Below are positions 1 to 9,676 of a DNA stretch of 64,000 nt, in pieces. Origin of the DNA: Thioalkalivibrio sp. ALJ21 (GTDB lineage: Bacteria; Pseudomonadota; Gammaproteobacteria; Ectothiorhodospirales; Ectothiorhodospiraceae); the NCBI RefSeq assembly GCF_000378605.1, contig NZ_KB905155.1:124001-188000 (forward strand), given 5' to 3'. The position numbers were made by a program, and so were the translations under genes. The notes beneath the pieces are model-generated. The model was given only the letters and a program-made list of their open reading frames with translations. It had not been told where the DNA came from and did not search any database. The number at the start of each line of letters is the position of its first letter. Position 1 is the first letter of the stretch.

Positions 1-539
1 GCGTGGAGGTCGAGCGCCCCCCGCGGCCCGTGCAGATTCATGCCCTGTCCATCGAAGCCATCGCGCCCGACCGGCTGCGCATCGATGTCCACTGCAGCAA
101 AGGCACCTATGTGCGTTCCCTGGTGGCCGACATGGGGCGTGCGCTCGGCTGCGGGGCGGCGGTCGACAGCCTGCGGCGGATCGGGCACGGCCCGTTCGAG
201 GCCGCCGCGATGGTGACGATGGAGCAGGTGGAAGCCGCATTCGAGGCGGGGGGGGCGGCCGCGATCGAGGCCATGCTGCAGGCCCCGGAAACGGCACTGG
301 GGCACTGGCCTGCGGTTTCCCTCAATGCCCAGGCGAGCGCGGCCATGCGCCATGGTCACGCAGCGGGTCACGAGGCGATCGAATCCCGGACCCCGGGTGC
401 GGAAGGCGCGCCGGTCGAGGCCGAAACCGGCTGGCCGCTGGTGCGGGTGTATGACGCCGAGGGTGGTTTTCTCGCGGTCGGTGCGCGCGAACCGGACGGC
501 CGGGTGCGGCCCCGCCGGCTGTTTGTCCCGGCGCCCTGA
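1..539 (+). CDS. truB: tRNA pseudouridine(55) synthase TruB, 3' part
   Basis: This is the C-terminal 178 residues of TruB, which makes pseudouridine 55 in the T-loop of tRNAs; the gene starts before the window. The stretch reading CSKGTYVRSLVADMG followed by LGCGAAVDSLRRIGHGPF is the highly conserved TruB motif just after the catalytic domain. The remaining ~100 residues fit the variable C-terminal tail of TruB. The catalytic Asp lies upstream and cannot be seen. The position just before rpsO and pnp is the standard gammaproteobacterial order (infB-rbfA-truB-rpsO-pnp), which supports the call. Confidence 0.93.
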   Translation, partial: VEVERPPRPVQIHALSIEAIAPDRLRIDVHCSKGTYVRSLVADMGRALGCGAAVDSLRRIGHGPFEAAAMVTMEQVEAAFEAGGAAAIEAMLQAPETALGHWPAVSLNAQASAAMRHGHAAGHEAIESRTPGAEGAPVEAETGWPLVRVYDAEGGFLAVGAREPDGRVRPRRLFVPAP

Positions 540-650
540 AGGGGCCGGGATTCTTCCTATTCAATGCCTTTGTGTCGTGCTAACATTGCGCGCCTATCGC
601 CAGCGCCACTGGTCGATTAACGGTCAAGAAATCTCAGGAGTCAGGTTTTC

Positions 651-920
651 ATGTCGCTCACTACCGAAGAAAAATCGGCCATCGTCGAGAAGCACAAGCG
701 CGATGCCAACGATACCGGTTCGCCGGAAGTACAGGTCGCGCTGCTGACCGCCCGCATCCAGCATCTGATGGGGCATTTCGAAAAGCACAAGCAGGATCAC
801 CACTCGCGTCGCGGGCTGCTGAAGATGGTCAGTCAGCGGCGCAAGCTGCTGACCTATCTCAAGCGCAATGACCAGGACCGTTATCAGGCCCTGGTTCAGG
901 AGCTTGGCCTGCGCCGCTAA
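651..920 (+). CDS. rpsO: 30S ribosomal protein S15
   Basis: An 89-residue protein matching the usual S15 length. It contains the family hallmarks [17 protein letters not shown] near residue 20 and the H-x2[13 protein letters not shown] segment that contacts 16S rRNA helix 22. S15 is a primary-binding protein of the small subunit platform. A clear AGGAG ribosome binding site lies about 9 bases before the ATG. It sits between truB and pnp as expected. In E. coli S15 represses its own translation through a pseudoknot in the leader; I did not find that structure convincingly here. Confidence 0.98.
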   Translation: MSLTTEEKSAIVEKHKRDANDTGSPEVQVALLTARIQHLMGHFEKHKQDHHSRRGLLKMVSQRRKLLTYLKRNDQDRYQALVQELGLRR

Positions 921-929
921 GGCAGGCAC

Positions 930-960
930 AACGGGCCCGCGCCACTGGTGCGGGCCCGTT
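930..960 (+). terminator. strong hairpin between rpsO and pnp
   Basis: An 11-base perfect inverted repeat, AACGGGCCCGC / GCGGGCCCGTT, with a 9-base loop lies 9 bases after the rpsO stop. It is followed only by CAGTTT, so the U-tract is poor. The position corresponds to the rpsO attenuator and RNase III processing region of E. coli, where partial termination and cleavage separate rpsO from pnp. I infer the same role. Confidence 0.7.
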
Positions 961-1045
961 CAGTTTCAGGGGCGGCCACGCAGGGGCGCTGACCGGCCCA
1001 TCGCAAGCAAGACCGATGCACGCATTACGGGAAACGGGATATAAC

Positions 1046-3133
1046 GTGGCACACAAGAAGTCGTTCCAGTACGGAAACCATACCGTCACCTTCGAGACCG
1101 GTGACATCGCCCGCCAGGCCAGTGGCGCCGTCCTCGTCAACATGGCCGAGACCGTGGTCCTGGTGACCGCCGTCGCGCGCAAGGAGGCCGAGCCCGGTCG
1201 CGACTTCTTCCCGCTGACCGTGAACTATCAGGAACGGACTTACGCCGCCGGCAAGATCCCGGGTGGATTCTTCAAGCGCGAAGGGCGTCCGAACGAGAAG
1301 GAAACGCTGACCTCGCGCCTGATCGATCGTCCGATCCGCCCGCTGTTCCCCGAGGGTTTCAAGAACGAGACCCAGATCGTGGCCACGGTCATGTCGATCA
1401 ACCCCGACGTCGATCCCGACATCCCCGCGCTGCTGGGCGCCTCCGCCGCACTGGCGCTGTCCGGTGTCCCGTTCGCGGGCCCGATCGGCGCCGCGCGCGT
1501 CGGCTATCGCGCCGGCGAGTACCTGCTGAACCCGACCTACAGCGCCCTGGAAGACTCCGATCTCGACCTGGTCGTGGCGGGCACCGAGCATGCCGTGCTG
1601 ATGGTCGAATCGGAGGCCAATGAGCTCTCCGAGGAGGCGATGCTGGGGGCGGTGATGTTCGGCCACGAGCAGATGCAGGCCGCGATCCAGGCGATCAAGG
1701 AACTGGCGGCCGAGGCCGGCAAGCCGGCCTGGGACTGGCAGGCGCCGCCGTCCGAGGCGTCGCTGGAAGACCGCGTCAAGGAGGCCGTGGGCAGCGACCT
1801 CGTCGAGGCCTACCAGATCGCCGAGAAGCAGGCGCGCACCCAGCGCATCAGCGAACTGCGCAGCCAGGCCGTCGAGGCGATCGCCAGCGAAGACGAGTCC
1901 GGGCCGAGCGCGGAAGACGTGAAGACGGCGTTCCACGATCTCGAGTACCGCCTGGTGCGCGACCGCATTCTGGATGGCAACCCGCGTATCGACGGGCGCG
2001 ACAACAAGACCGTACGTCCGATCAGCGTCCAGACCAGCGTGCTTCCGCGCACGCACGGCTCGGCGGTGTTTACCCGTGGCGAGACCCAGGCGCTGGTCGT
2101 GGCTACCCTGGGTACGGATCGCGATGCTCAGGTGATCGACGCGATCGAGGGTGAGCGCCGTGACCGGTTCATGCTGCACTACAACTTCCCGCCTTACTGC
2201 ACCGGCGAGACCGGCTTCGTCGGCTCGCCCAAGCGCCGCGAGATCGGGCACGGGCGCCTGGCCAAGCGTGGCGTGGCGGCCGTGATGCCGAAGGCCGAAG
2301 AGTTCCCCTATGTGGTGCGCGTGGTCTCCGAGATCACCGAGTCCAATGGGTCCAGCTCCATGGCGTCCGTCTGCGGGACCTCGCTCGCGCTGATGGATGC
2401 GGGCGTGCCGCTGAAGGCCCCGGTCGCGGGGATCGCAATGGGCCTGATCAAGGAAGGCGAGCGTTTCGCCGTGCTGTCGGACATCCTGGGCGACGAGGAT
2501 CACCTCGGCGACATGGACTTCAAGGTGGCCGGCACCACCAATGGCGTGACCGCGCTGCAGATGGACATCAAGATCGACGGGATCACCCGCGAGATCATGG
2601 AGCAGGCGCTGGCGCAGGCACGCGAGGGCCGGATGCATATCCTCGGCTGCATGAACGAGGTGCTGCCGAGCCACCGCGAGGAGATGTCTTCGCACGCGCC
2701 GCGCTTTATCACCATGAAGATCAACCCGGACAAGATCCGCGACGTGATCGGCAAGGGCGGGGCGACGATTCGTGCCCTGACCGAGGAGACCGGCGCGACG
2801 ATCGACATCCAGGACGATGGCACGGTGAAGGTCGCCTCCACTGACCAGGCCGCAGGCCTCGAGGCCAAGCGCCGTATCGAGGAGCTGACTGCCGACATCG
2901 AGGTCGGCCGTCAGTACACCGGCAAGGTCGCGAAGATCATGGACTTTGGGGCGTTCGTCTCGATCCTGCCGGGTCGTGATGGCCTGGTGCACATCTCGCA
3001 GATCTCCGACGAGCGGGTGGAGAACGTGGCGGACTTCCTGTCCGAGGGCGACTCGGTCACCGTGAAGGTGCTGGAAGTAGACAAGCAGGGGCGCATCCGC
3101 CTGAGCATGAAAGCGGTCGAGTCCGAGGCCTGA
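1046..3133 (+). CDS. pnp: polyribonucleotide nucleotidyltransferase (PNPase)
   Basis: PNPase degrades RNA 3'-5' phosphorolytically and is a core subunit of the RNA degradosome. Visible domains in order: first RNase PH core starting at [13 protein letters not shown], an alpha-helical linker, second RNase PH core (residues ~310-540), a KH domain with the GxxG loop in IGKGGATIR, and a C-terminal S1 domain ([18 protein letters not shown]). I chose the GTG at 1046 ([10 protein letters not shown]), which gives 695 residues and matches usual PNPase N-termini; an ATG at 1016 in the same frame is the alternative. The long antisense ORF on the other strand is a GC-driven shadow. Confidence 0.96.
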   Translation: MAHKKSFQYGNHTVTFETGDIARQASGAVLVNMAETVVLVTAVARKEAEPGRDFFPLTVNYQERTYAAGKIPGGFFKREGRPNEKETLTSRLIDRPIRPLFPEGFKNETQIVATVMSINPDVDPDIPALLGASAALALSGVPFAGPIGAARVGYRAGEYLLNPTYSALEDSDLDLVVAGTEHAVLMVESEANELSEEAMLGAVMFGHEQMQAAIQAIKELAAEAGKPAWDWQAPPSEASLEDRVKEAVGSDLVEAYQIAEKQARTQRISELRSQAVEAIASEDESGPSAEDVKTAFHDLEYRLVRDRILDGNPRIDGRDNKTVRPISVQTSVLPRTHGSAVFTRGETQALVVATLGTDRDAQVIDAIEGERRDRFMLHYNFPPYCTGETGFVGSPKRREIGHGRLAKRGVAAVMPKAEEFPYVVRVVSEITESNGSSSMASVCGTSLALMDAGVPLKAPVAGIAMGLIKEGERFAVLSDILGDEDHLGDMDFKVAGTTNGVTALQMDIKIDGITREIMEQALAQAREGRMHILGCMNEVLPSHREEMSSHAPRFITMKINPDKIRDVIGKGGATIRALTEETGATIDIQDDGTVKVASTDQAAGLEAKRRIEELTADIEVGRQYTGKVAKIMDFGAFVSILPGRDGLVHISQISDERVENVADFLSEGDSVTVKVLEVDKQGRIRLSMKAVESEA

Positions 3134-3198
3134 TCTGGGCTCCGTCACGCAGCGGGCACCCTCGGGTGCCCGGCTATCGGTATCCGGGACGTAACGGC

Positions 3199-3822
3199 AT
3201 GGATCTGGTCAGTATCCGCAAGAGCTACAAGCGCTACGCCCGCCACTACGACGCCACCTTTGGGCGGGTATTCGCGACCGGTCGCGAGCGCGCGCAGGAG
3301 ACCCTGGCGCCGCTGTCCGGCAAGCGCATACTCGAGGTGGGTGTAGGCACCGGGCTCTCGCTGCCGGACTATCCGGACGACTGCGAGATCGTCGGGATCG
3401 ATGTCTCGCGCGAGATGCTGGATGTCGCACGGGGCCGCCTGAATGGCGGCCTGCCCGCGGTCTCCGGCCTGTGCGAGATGGACGCCGAGCAGCTGGCGTT
3501 TGCCGACGGCAGCTTTGATGCGGTGGTGGCGATGTATGTCGCCACCGTGGTGCCCAACCCCGATCGGCTGTTTGCCGAGATGTGGCGCGTTTGCCGTCCG
3601 GGCGGGCAGATCCTGGTGATCAACCACTTTGCTTCAAGGCAGTGGCTGCTGCGCGGGTTCGAGCGCTGCCTGCGGCCGTTGTCGCGCGCGGTCGGCTTTC
3701 GACCGGACATGGAGTTCGAGGACTTCGTGAATGTGACCGGACAGGAACCGGCGATGGTGGCCCCGGCCAGCCTGTTCGGATACTGGAAGCAGGTGGAGTT
3801 CCGCAAGCCCGCGCACATCTGA
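3199..3822 (+). CDS. class I SAM methyltransferase, PmtA-like (phosphatidylethanolamine N-methyltransferase family)
   Basis: A 207-residue soluble methyltransferase. The SAM-binding glycine motif [15 protein letters not shown] is at residues ~48-62, followed by the acidic [10 protein letters not shown]. The N-terminal pattern [14 protein letters not shown] resembles Rhodobacter-type PmtA, which methylates phosphatidylethanolamine towards phosphatidylcholine. The substrate is inferred from that resemblance and not proved; other small lipid or quinone methyltransferases share the fold. The ATG at 3199 is preferred over an upstream GTG because family members begin with this segment. It follows pnp by 65 bases and may be read from the same transcript. 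Confidence 0.75.
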   Translation: MDLVSIRKSYKRYARHYDATFGRVFATGRERAQETLAPLSGKRILEVGVGTGLSLPDYPDDCEIVGIDVSREMLDVARGRLNGGLPAVSGLCEMDAEQLAFADGSFDAVVAMYVATVVPNPDRLFAEMWRVCRPGGQILVINHFASRQWLLRGFERCLRPLSRAVGFRPDMEFEDFVNVTGQEPAMVAPASLFGYWKQVEFRKPAHI

Positions 3823-3974
3823 TACGGGCGGTCCGGCCCGCGTGCATGCGGGCGCGAGTTTGCCTACACTACGCGCCGCACGCTGTGCCTGCCCGAAGCC
3901 CGCCGTCTGGCGGGTTCTCGCGTTTGCGACGCAGGATAACCCCCGTTTATTCAACCTTAGTCAGGAGAGCCAAC

Positions 3975-4406
3975 ATGGCCGCAGAACGTACCCTGTCCAT
4001 TATCAAGCCGGATGCCGTTGCCAAGAATGTGATCGGCGAGATCTACAGCCGCTTCGAAAAAGCCGGCCTGCAGATCGTGGCCGCGCGCATGATGCAGCTG
4101 AGCCGCGAACAGGCCGAAGGCTTCTACGACGTGCACAAGGAGCGCCCGTTCTTTAACGATTTGGTGGAATTCATGATCTCCGGTCCGGTGATGGTGCAGG
4201 TGCTCGAAGGCGAGGGCGCGATCGCCAAGAACCGCGAAATCATGGGTGCGACCAACCCGAAGGAAGCGGCCCCCGGCACGATCCGTGCGGACTTCGCGAC
4301 CTCCATCGACGAGAACGCCGTCCACGGCTCGGACGCCGCGGAAACCGCCGCGCGCGAGATCGAGTTCTTCTTCGGCAACGACGGCGTCTGCCCGCGTACC
4401 CGCTAA
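3975..4406 (+). CDS. ndk: nucleoside diphosphate kinase
   Basis: A 143-residue protein of exactly the usual Ndk length. It transfers the gamma phosphate of ATP to NDPs through a phospho-histidine. Seen: the N-terminal [12 protein letters not shown], the central [14 protein letters not shown], the nucleotide-binding [15 protein letters not shown], and the catalytic histidine in [17 protein letters not shown] ribosome binding site stands before the ATG. It lies directly upstream of rlmN, a common gammaproteobacterial neighbourhood. Confidence 0.98.
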   Translation: MAAERTLSIIKPDAVAKNVIGEIYSRFEKAGLQIVAARMMQLSREQAEGFYDVHKERPFFNDLVEFMISGPVMVQVLEGEGAIAKNREIMGATNPKEAAPGTIRADFATSIDENAVHGSDAAETAAREIEFFFGNDGVCPRTR

Positions 4407-4548
4407 GCACCGGTCGGGGAAGGGCGCGGTCCGTTGCGGCGGCGTCCTTTCTTCCTGCTACGGGGTCTTTCGCGGGTCTCGCCGGGCCCCGTAGGCAGGC
4501 ATCCCCCCGGCACAGTACACTAGGGGGTATTTTCAACCGGTCGCGAGC

Positions 4549-5682
4549 ATGGCAGCGGAAACCTCTACACCTCTGAATCTGCTGGGTTACAGCCGCAGTC
4601 AGCTCACCGAGCTGCTGGCGCAGTGGGGTGAGCCGCGTTTTCGTGCCACTCAGCTCGTCAAGTGGATGCATCAGCGCGGCGTCACCGACTTCGACGCGAT
4701 GACGGATGTTTCGCGCACACTGCGCGAGCGCCTGGCGCGCGAAACCGAGATTGCCCTGCCCGAGATCGCGCTGGAGAAGGCCTCCGGTGACGGCACCGTG
4801 AAATGGGTGCTGCGCCTGGCGGATGGCAACGCGATCGAGACCGTCTTCATTCCCGAATCCGGACGCGGCACCCTGTGCATCTCTTCGCAGGTCGGCTGTG
4901 CGCTGGACTGTACCTTCTGTTCGACTGCCCAGCAGGGCTTTAATCGCAACCTGACGGCCGCCGAAATCATCGGCCAGGTCTGGCTGGCGATGCAGCGTCT
5001 GCCGGCACCGGAGGGCCGCCAGCGCGCGGTCAGCAATGTGGTGTTGATGGGCATGGGCGAGCCCCTGGCCAACTACGATGCCGTGGTCGCGGCCTGCCAG
5101 TTGATGACCGACGACAACGCCTACGGCCTGAGTCGTCGGCGAGTGACGCTGTCGACCTCCGGGCTGGTGCCGGCGCTGGATCGCCTCAGCGAGCACACCG
5201 ATGTGGCCCTGGCGGTGAGCCTGCATGCCCCGAACGACGAGCTGCGCGACCGTCTGGTCCCGATCAACCGCAAGTATCCAATCGCGCGCCTGATGGAGAG
5301 CTGCCGGCGCTATGTCGAGGCGACGGGAGCCCACAGCGGTGTCACTTTCGAGTACGTGCTGCTGGCCGGCGTGAATGACCGCCCCGAACATGCCAATCAG
5401 CTGGCCGGCGTGCTGCGGGGCATCCCGGGCAAGATCAATCTGATCCCGTTCAATCCGTTTCCCGGGGCGCCCTTCGACCGCCCTGCGGAAGGGGATATCG
5501 AGCGTTTCGAACGTCAGCTGCAGAAAGCGGGTTACGTGACCACCGTGCGGCGTACGCGCGGCGATGACATCGACGCGGCCTGCGGACAGCTGGTGGGGCA
5601 GGTGGAAGACCGTACCAACCGGGGGATGCGCATGATTCGTCTGCACGCCGAACTGCCTGAGCGGCCGCGGAGAGCCTCTTGA
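4549..5682 (+). CDS. rlmN: 23S rRNA (adenine2503-C2)/tRNA(A37) methyltransferase RlmN
   Basis: A 377-residue radical SAM enzyme that methylates C2 of A2503 in 23S rRNA and A37 in some tRNAs. The [4Fe-4S] binding motif CALDCTFC falls at residues 117-124 (C117, C121, C124). The [10 protein letters not shown] motif and the C-terminal ACGQL segment with the second catalytic cysteine are also present. The stop codon overlaps the next ATG (TGATG), so the TPR lipoprotein gene is translationally coupled. The order rlmN-pilW-rodZ-hisS-yfgM-bamB-der is conserved. Confidence 0.97.
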   Translation: MAAETSTPLNLLGYSRSQLTELLAQWGEPRFRATQLVKWMHQRGVTDFDAMTDVSRTLRERLARETEIALPEIALEKASGDGTVKWVLRLADGNAIETVFIPESGRGTLCISSQVGCALDCTFCSTAQQGFNRNLTAAEIIGQVWLAMQRLPAPEGRQRAVSNVVLMGMGEPLANYDAVVAACQLMTDDNAYGLSRRRVTLSTSGLVPALDRLSEHTDVALAVSLHAPNDELRDRLVPINRKYPIARLMESCRRYVEATGAHSGVTFEYVLLAGVNDRPEHANQLAGVLRGIPGKINLIPFNPFPGAPFDRPAEGDIERFERQLQKAGYVTTVRRTRGDDIDAACGQLVGQVEDRTNRGMRMIRLHAELPERPRRAS

Positions 5683-6452
5683 TGGGGCTTCGCTGGGGGC
5701 GCCCGGCCGTCGTGATACTGCTGGGGCTGGCCCTGGGAGGATGCGCGGCGATGGCCGAGCGCGAGGTAACCGGAGAACGCGCAGAGGCCGCGGAGGTCAA
5801 CGCCGAGCTGGGTATCGGTTATCTGCGCGAGGGAGAGGTCGACCAGGCCGAGCGCAATCTGAAGCGGGCGCTGGAGTTCGATCCGAACCATCCGCTCGCC
5901 AATCTGGGTATGGCCAATGTCTACGAGCGCCGGGGTGCGCATGACCGGGCGGAAGATCACTACCGCCGGGCACTGCGTCGGGACGATGGCAACCCCTATG
6001 TGCAGACCAGCCTCGGGGCCCTGCTGTGCCGGCGCGAGGCCTTCGACGAGGCGCAGGAGCTGTTTGCCAAGGCGATCGACAACCCCGATTACGACCAGCG
6101 CGAGATTGCGTTGATGAACTCCGGTGTCTGCTTTGCCGATGCCGGACAGACGGAACGCGCCGAGGAGAAGCTGCGCGAGGCGCTGCGGCTCAACCCGCAG
6201 TACCCGCGTGCCCTCCTGGAAATGGCAAGTCTGACCTACGACGACGACCGCCCGATGCAGACAAGGGCGTTCCTGCAACGCCTGGAAGGACTGGGTGTGG
6301 AAAGTTCCGAGACGCTGTTCCTCTGCTATCGGGCGGAATTGGCGCTCGGGAACCGGCGTGCGGCGAACGACTGCGCGGAACGCCTGCGGCGTCAGTACCC
6401 GGACAGCATGGAGCTGGTCCGCCTGGAAGACATGGAGCGCAATGGTGGCTGA
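5682..6452 (+). CDS. pilW: type IV pilus biogenesis TPR lipoprotein PilW/PilF-like
   Basis: A 256-residue protein with a lipoprotein signal peptide (LGLALGGC, lipobox cysteine near residue 20) followed by about six tetratricopeptide repeats, for example LGIGYLREGEVDQAERNLKR. PilW/PilF is an outer-membrane lipoprotein needed for assembly or stability of the PilQ secretin. The position between rlmN and rodZ is diagnostic. I start it at the ATG overlapping the rlmN stop. It overlaps rodZ by 11 bases. No other pilus gene lies in the window, so the function rests on family and synteny. Confidence 0.85.
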   Translation: MGLRWGRPAVVILLGLALGGCAAMAEREVTGERAEAAEVNAELGIGYLREGEVDQAERNLKRALEFDPNHPLANLGMANVYERRGAHDRAEDHYRRALRRDDGNPYVQTSLGALLCRREAFDEAQELFAKAIDNPDYDQREIALMNSGVCFADAGQTERAEEKLREALRLNPQYPRALLEMASLTYDDDRPMQTRAFLQRLEGLGVESSETLFLCYRAELALGNRRAANDCAERLRRQYPDSMELVRLEDMERNGG

Positions 6453-7662
6453 GCCGCGTGATGACAAGGAACCGGGCCTGGGCCGGGTGGAGGAAGTCGA
6501 CGATTCCGTCTCCGAGATGGAACCGTTACGAACCACGGACGATGACCCCCATGCGACCCCGGAGTTTCCCGCTGCGAGTGGGCTGACGACTCGGGATCAG
6601 CCCCCGCCTCCCGACCCCGAGGGCGGGGAGGGCGAGCCCGGCAACAGCTTGCGCCGCGCGCGCGAGGCCGCCGGTCTGGATACCGCTACGCTGGCACACC
6701 GGATCCACCTGGGTCGCGGGACGCTGGAAGACCTGGAGGCGAACCGGTTCGACCATATGGCCCCGGCGTATGTACGGGGCTATCTGCGGGCCTGCGCACG
6801 CGAGTTGGGGGTGAACGCCGACCCCTGGCTCCGCGCCTTCGAAGGCCATGGCCTGACCGACCCGGAGCTGCGGGCGGTGGCTACGGCCTCGGCGCGGAGC
6901 AAGAGACGACGGCGTTCCAGTGCGCCGTACTGGCTGGCTTTCTTGCTGGTGCTGGCGTTGCTCGGGTTGGGCGTTTACGCGTGGACAGAGCGCGGCGGCG
7001 GTACGCCGTCATTCCCGTCACTGGGCTGGCTGGAAGATGATCGCAGTGCCCCGTCCGAGGATGTCGCTGCCCGCGCGACGGATGATGAATTGAGTGCGCC
7101 GCCGGCGTTGATCGAGGAAGCCCAACCCGAGCCCGTTCCCGAGACCTCGGTGGCTGCGGAGACCGATGCCGAGGCCAGCGAGACCGAGACGGAACGGGAT
7201 TCGGCACCCGCGATGGATACGCTGACCGAGCCAATGCCCACAGAAGACACGGCGGCCGACGAGACCGCCCCCGAGGGTACGGCCTCGGAGGATACGACCG
7301 CGTCGTCGACTTCCGGACCCGTGTCGGAGATGGCGCTACTGACCGGTGGTGCCCGCGCGGCGCCGGACTCGGAAGAAGATGGCGTCGAGTCGAATGGTGG
7401 AGAGGCCGGTCGCGATGGCGTGTACCGACTGGTGCTGGACGTCACCGAGACGTCCTGGGTCGAGATTCGCAATGCCGACGACGAGGTCGTGTTCACCGGC
7501 GTGCTGAGCAGCGGCGACCGTGAGGAACTGGAGCTCACGCTTCCCGGACGTGTGGTCCTTGGGAATGCCCGGGGCGTCGAATTGACCCTGGATGGCGAGT
7601 CCTTCGATTTCGAGCCCCATGTCCGGAGTGACCGCACCGCACGCTTCGACCTCGAACCCTGA
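6442..7662 (+). CDS. rodZ: cytoskeleton protein RodZ
   Basis: A 406-residue bitopic membrane protein. A Cro/CI-type helix-turn-helix domain begins at LRRAREAAGLDTATLAHRIH (about residues 70-140). One membrane span, YWLAFLLVLALLGLGVYAW, follows near 165-185. Next comes a long Glu/Thr/Ala-rich periplasmic linker, then a DUF4115 beta domain (LVLDVTETSWVEIRNADDEV). RodZ links MreB to the cell-wall elongation machinery through the HTH domain. The N-terminal ~65 residues are an acidic extension not present in short homologues. Unusually, ispG does not follow; hisS begins only 57 bases later. Confidence 0.9.
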   Translation: MVAEPRDDKEPGLGRVEEVDDSVSEMEPLRTTDDDPHATPEFPAASGLTTRDQPPPPDPEGGEGEPGNSLRRAREAAGLDTATLAHRIHLGRGTLEDLEANRFDHMAPAYVRGYLRACARELGVNADPWLRAFEGHGLTDPELRAVATASARSKRRRRSSAPYWLAFLLVLALLGLGVYAWTERGGGTPSFPSLGWLEDDRSAPSEDVAARATDDELSAPPALIEEAQPEPVPETSVAAETDAEASETETERDSAPAMDTLTEPMPTEDTAADETAPEGTASEDTTASSTSGPVSEMALLTGGARAAPDSEEDGVESNGGEAGRDGVYRLVLDVTETSWVEIRNADDEVVFTGVLSSGDREELELTLPGRVVLGNARGVELTLDGESFDFEPHVRSDRTARFDLEP

Positions 7663-7719
7663 TCTTTCGACGCCGGCCATGCGCCCTGGGCAGGCCGGTC
7701 CCGAGTCCACAAAGGCAAC

Positions 7720-9003
7720 ATGAAAGCGATCAAATCCATCCGCGGGATGCACGACATCCTGCCCGAGTCGATCCACGTCTGGCAGCATCTGGAAGACCGC
7801 CTGCGCGGCCTTCTGGATGGCTATGGCTATCAGGAAATCCGGATGCCGGTGGTCGAGGCGACGGAACTGTTCAAGCGCTCCATCGGCGACGTGACGGACA
7901 TCGTCGAAAAGGAGATGTACACCTTCGAGGACCGCAATGGCGACAGCCTGAGCCTGCGGCCCGAGGGCACCGCCTCCTGCGTGCGTGCCGGGATCCAGCA
8001 CGGCCTGCTGCACAACCAGGTCCAGCGGCTCTGGTATCTGGGCCCGATGTTCCGGCACGAGCGCCCGCAGAAGGGTCGCTACCGGCAGTTTCACCAGGTC
8101 GGTGTGGAGGTGTTCGGGTTGCCGGGCCCCGATGTGGACGCCGAGATGATTGCCATGACCGCCCGGCTCTGGAAGCTGCTGGGCCTGGAGAATGTGCGTC
8201 TCGAACTGAACACGCTGGGCACGCCGGCCAGCCGCGCCCGGTACCGGGACCAGCTGATCGCCTATTTTGAGCAGCATCGGGATTCGCTGGACGAAGAGGC
8301 GCTGCGGCGGCTGCACGACAACCCCATGCGCATCCTGGACAGCAAGCACCCGGAGACGCGTGCCGTGGTGGCGAACGCGCCGAGCCTGATGGACCACCTG
8401 GATGCCGAGTCGCGCACGCATTTTGACAGCCTGCGCGCGCACCTGGATGCACTGGGTATTGAATACGTCCATAACCCGCGGCTGGTGCGCGGTCTGGACT
8501 ACTATACGCACACCGTGTTCGAGTGGATTACCGACGACCTCGGGGCTCAGGGCACGGTCTGCGCCGGCGGGCGCTATGACGGCCTGGTGGAACAGCTGGG
8601 GGGGCGTGGGACCCCGGCCATTGGCATGGCCATGGGGCTGGAGCGCCTGGTCGCGCTGCTGGAGGCCCGGGAAGACGCACCGCAGCCGCCGGGGCCGGAT
8701 GCCTACCTGGTCGTGGGCGGTGACGAGCTGGTGGGTCCCGCGCTGGAGCTGGCCGAGCGGCTGCGCAGCGAACTGCCCGGGCTGCGGCTGGTCCAGCACT
8801 GCGGGGGCGGCAGCTTCAAGTCGCAGATGAAACGGGCGGATCGGCTGGGCGCCCATTTTGCCCTCGTGCTCGGAACTGACGAACATGCCGCGGGCACCGT
8901 GACGGTGAAGCCGTTAAGATCGCCCGGAGCCGAACAAAGTGCCGTACCGCGCGAGGAACTCGCGCGCCATCTGGAACAGGCCCTGCACGCCTCCGCCGCC
9001 TGA
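7720..9003 (+). CDS. hisS: histidine--tRNA ligase
   Basis: A 427-residue class II aminoacyl-tRNA synthetase. It starts with [14 protein letters not shown] and has class II motif 2 in [20 protein letters not shown]. The two histidine-specific motifs are [15 protein letters not shown] and [14 protein letters not shown], and motif 3 is GMAMGLERL. The C-terminal anticodon-binding domain covers the last ~100 residues. Length and all key motifs are normal. It lies in the rodZ-yfgM interval as in E. coli, apart from the missing ispG. Confidence 0.98.
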   Translation: MKAIKSIRGMHDILPESIHVWQHLEDRLRGLLDGYGYQEIRMPVVEATELFKRSIGDVTDIVEKEMYTFEDRNGDSLSLRPEGTASCVRAGIQHGLLHNQVQRLWYLGPMFRHERPQKGRYRQFHQVGVEVFGLPGPDVDAEMIAMTARLWKLLGLENVRLELNTLGTPASRARYRDQLIAYFEQHRDSLDEEALRRLHDNPMRILDSKHPETRAVVANAPSLMDHLDAESRTHFDSLRAHLDALGIEYVHNPRLVRGLDYYTHTVFEWITDDLGAQGTVCAGGRYDGLVEQLGGRGTPAIGMAMGLERLVALLEAREDAPQPPGPDAYLVVGGDELVGPALELAERLRSELPGLRLVQHCGGGSFKSQMKRADRLGAHFALVLGTDEHAAGTVTVKPLRSPGAEQSAVPREELARHLEQALHASAA

Positions 9004-9046
9004 CGAACGTCAAGGCGCGTACCGCAACCGAAGGATCAAGAGGACG

Positions 9047-9661
9047 ATGAGCTACCTCACCGACGAAGAAAAAGCCGAGCGCATCAAACAATGGTGGTCG
9101 GATAATGCCGTTGCCATCATTGCCGGTCTGGTGCTGGGCATTGGCGGCCTGATCGGCTGGAACTGGTGGAGTGGCCACCAGGAGGAGCGTGCGGCCGGCG
9201 CCTCCGACATGTATATCGCCATGCAGGGCGCGGCGCAGACTGGCAACAATGCCCGTGCGATGGAGCTGGCCGACCAGCTGATCGAGCAGGGAAGGGGTAC
9301 GCCGTATCGCTCGCTGGCCTGGATCTTCCGTGCGGATCTGGCGGTCTCCGAGGGCGACCACGAGGCGGCGATCGAGGCCCTGCGCTCGGCGCGTGATGCC
9401 GCACCGGATCGGGGTTACCGCGAACTGCTCACCCTGCGCATGGCGCGGCAGATGATCCTGGCGGAGCAGTATGACGATGCCGAATCGGCCCTTGGCGACG
9501 TGCGCCGCGATGCGTTTCGTGGCCTGCGCCTGGAGCTGGAAGGCGACCTCGCGCGGGCGCGCGGGGATCGCGACCTGGCCCGCGAGCGCTATCGCGAAGC
9601 GCTTGATCATGGCCATACACCTGAATACCTGAGCCTGAAGTACGAAGAGCTCTCCGCCTAA
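9047..9661 (+). CDS. yfgM: YfgM family tetratricopeptide protein (ancillary SecYEG translocon subunit)
   Basis: A 204-residue protein with a short cytoplasmic N-terminus (YLTDEEKAERIKQWW), one transmembrane helix (VAIIAGLVLGIGGLIGW, ~residues 20-38) and a periplasmic TPR region. In E. coli YfgM associates with SecYEG and the chaperone PpiD. The start is the ATG at 9047, preceded by an AAGGA-type site; an upstream in-frame extension overlapping hisS is not credible. The next gene, bamB, begins 15 bases after its stop. Confidence 0.92.
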   Translation: MSYLTDEEKAERIKQWWSDNAVAIIAGLVLGIGGLIGWNWWSGHQEERAAGASDMYIAMQGAAQTGNNARAMELADQLIEQGRGTPYRSLAWIFRADLAVSEGDHEAAIEALRSARDAAPDRGYRELLTLRMARQMILAEQYDDAESALGDVRRDAFRGLRLELEGDLARARGDRDLARERYREALDHGHTPEYLSLKYEELSA

Positions 9662-9676
9662 AGGATCGATATCCCC

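Noticed and set aside
1025-3148. 707-codon minus-strand frame opposite pnp
   Set aside because: It mirrors the pnp codons, has no ribosome binding site and no recognisable motif; pnp is certain.
4454-4499. Terminator after ndk
   Set aside because: CCTGCTACGGGG and CCCCGTAGGCAGG can pair with a bulge, but there is no T-run and the loop is long; evidence is too weak for a feature.
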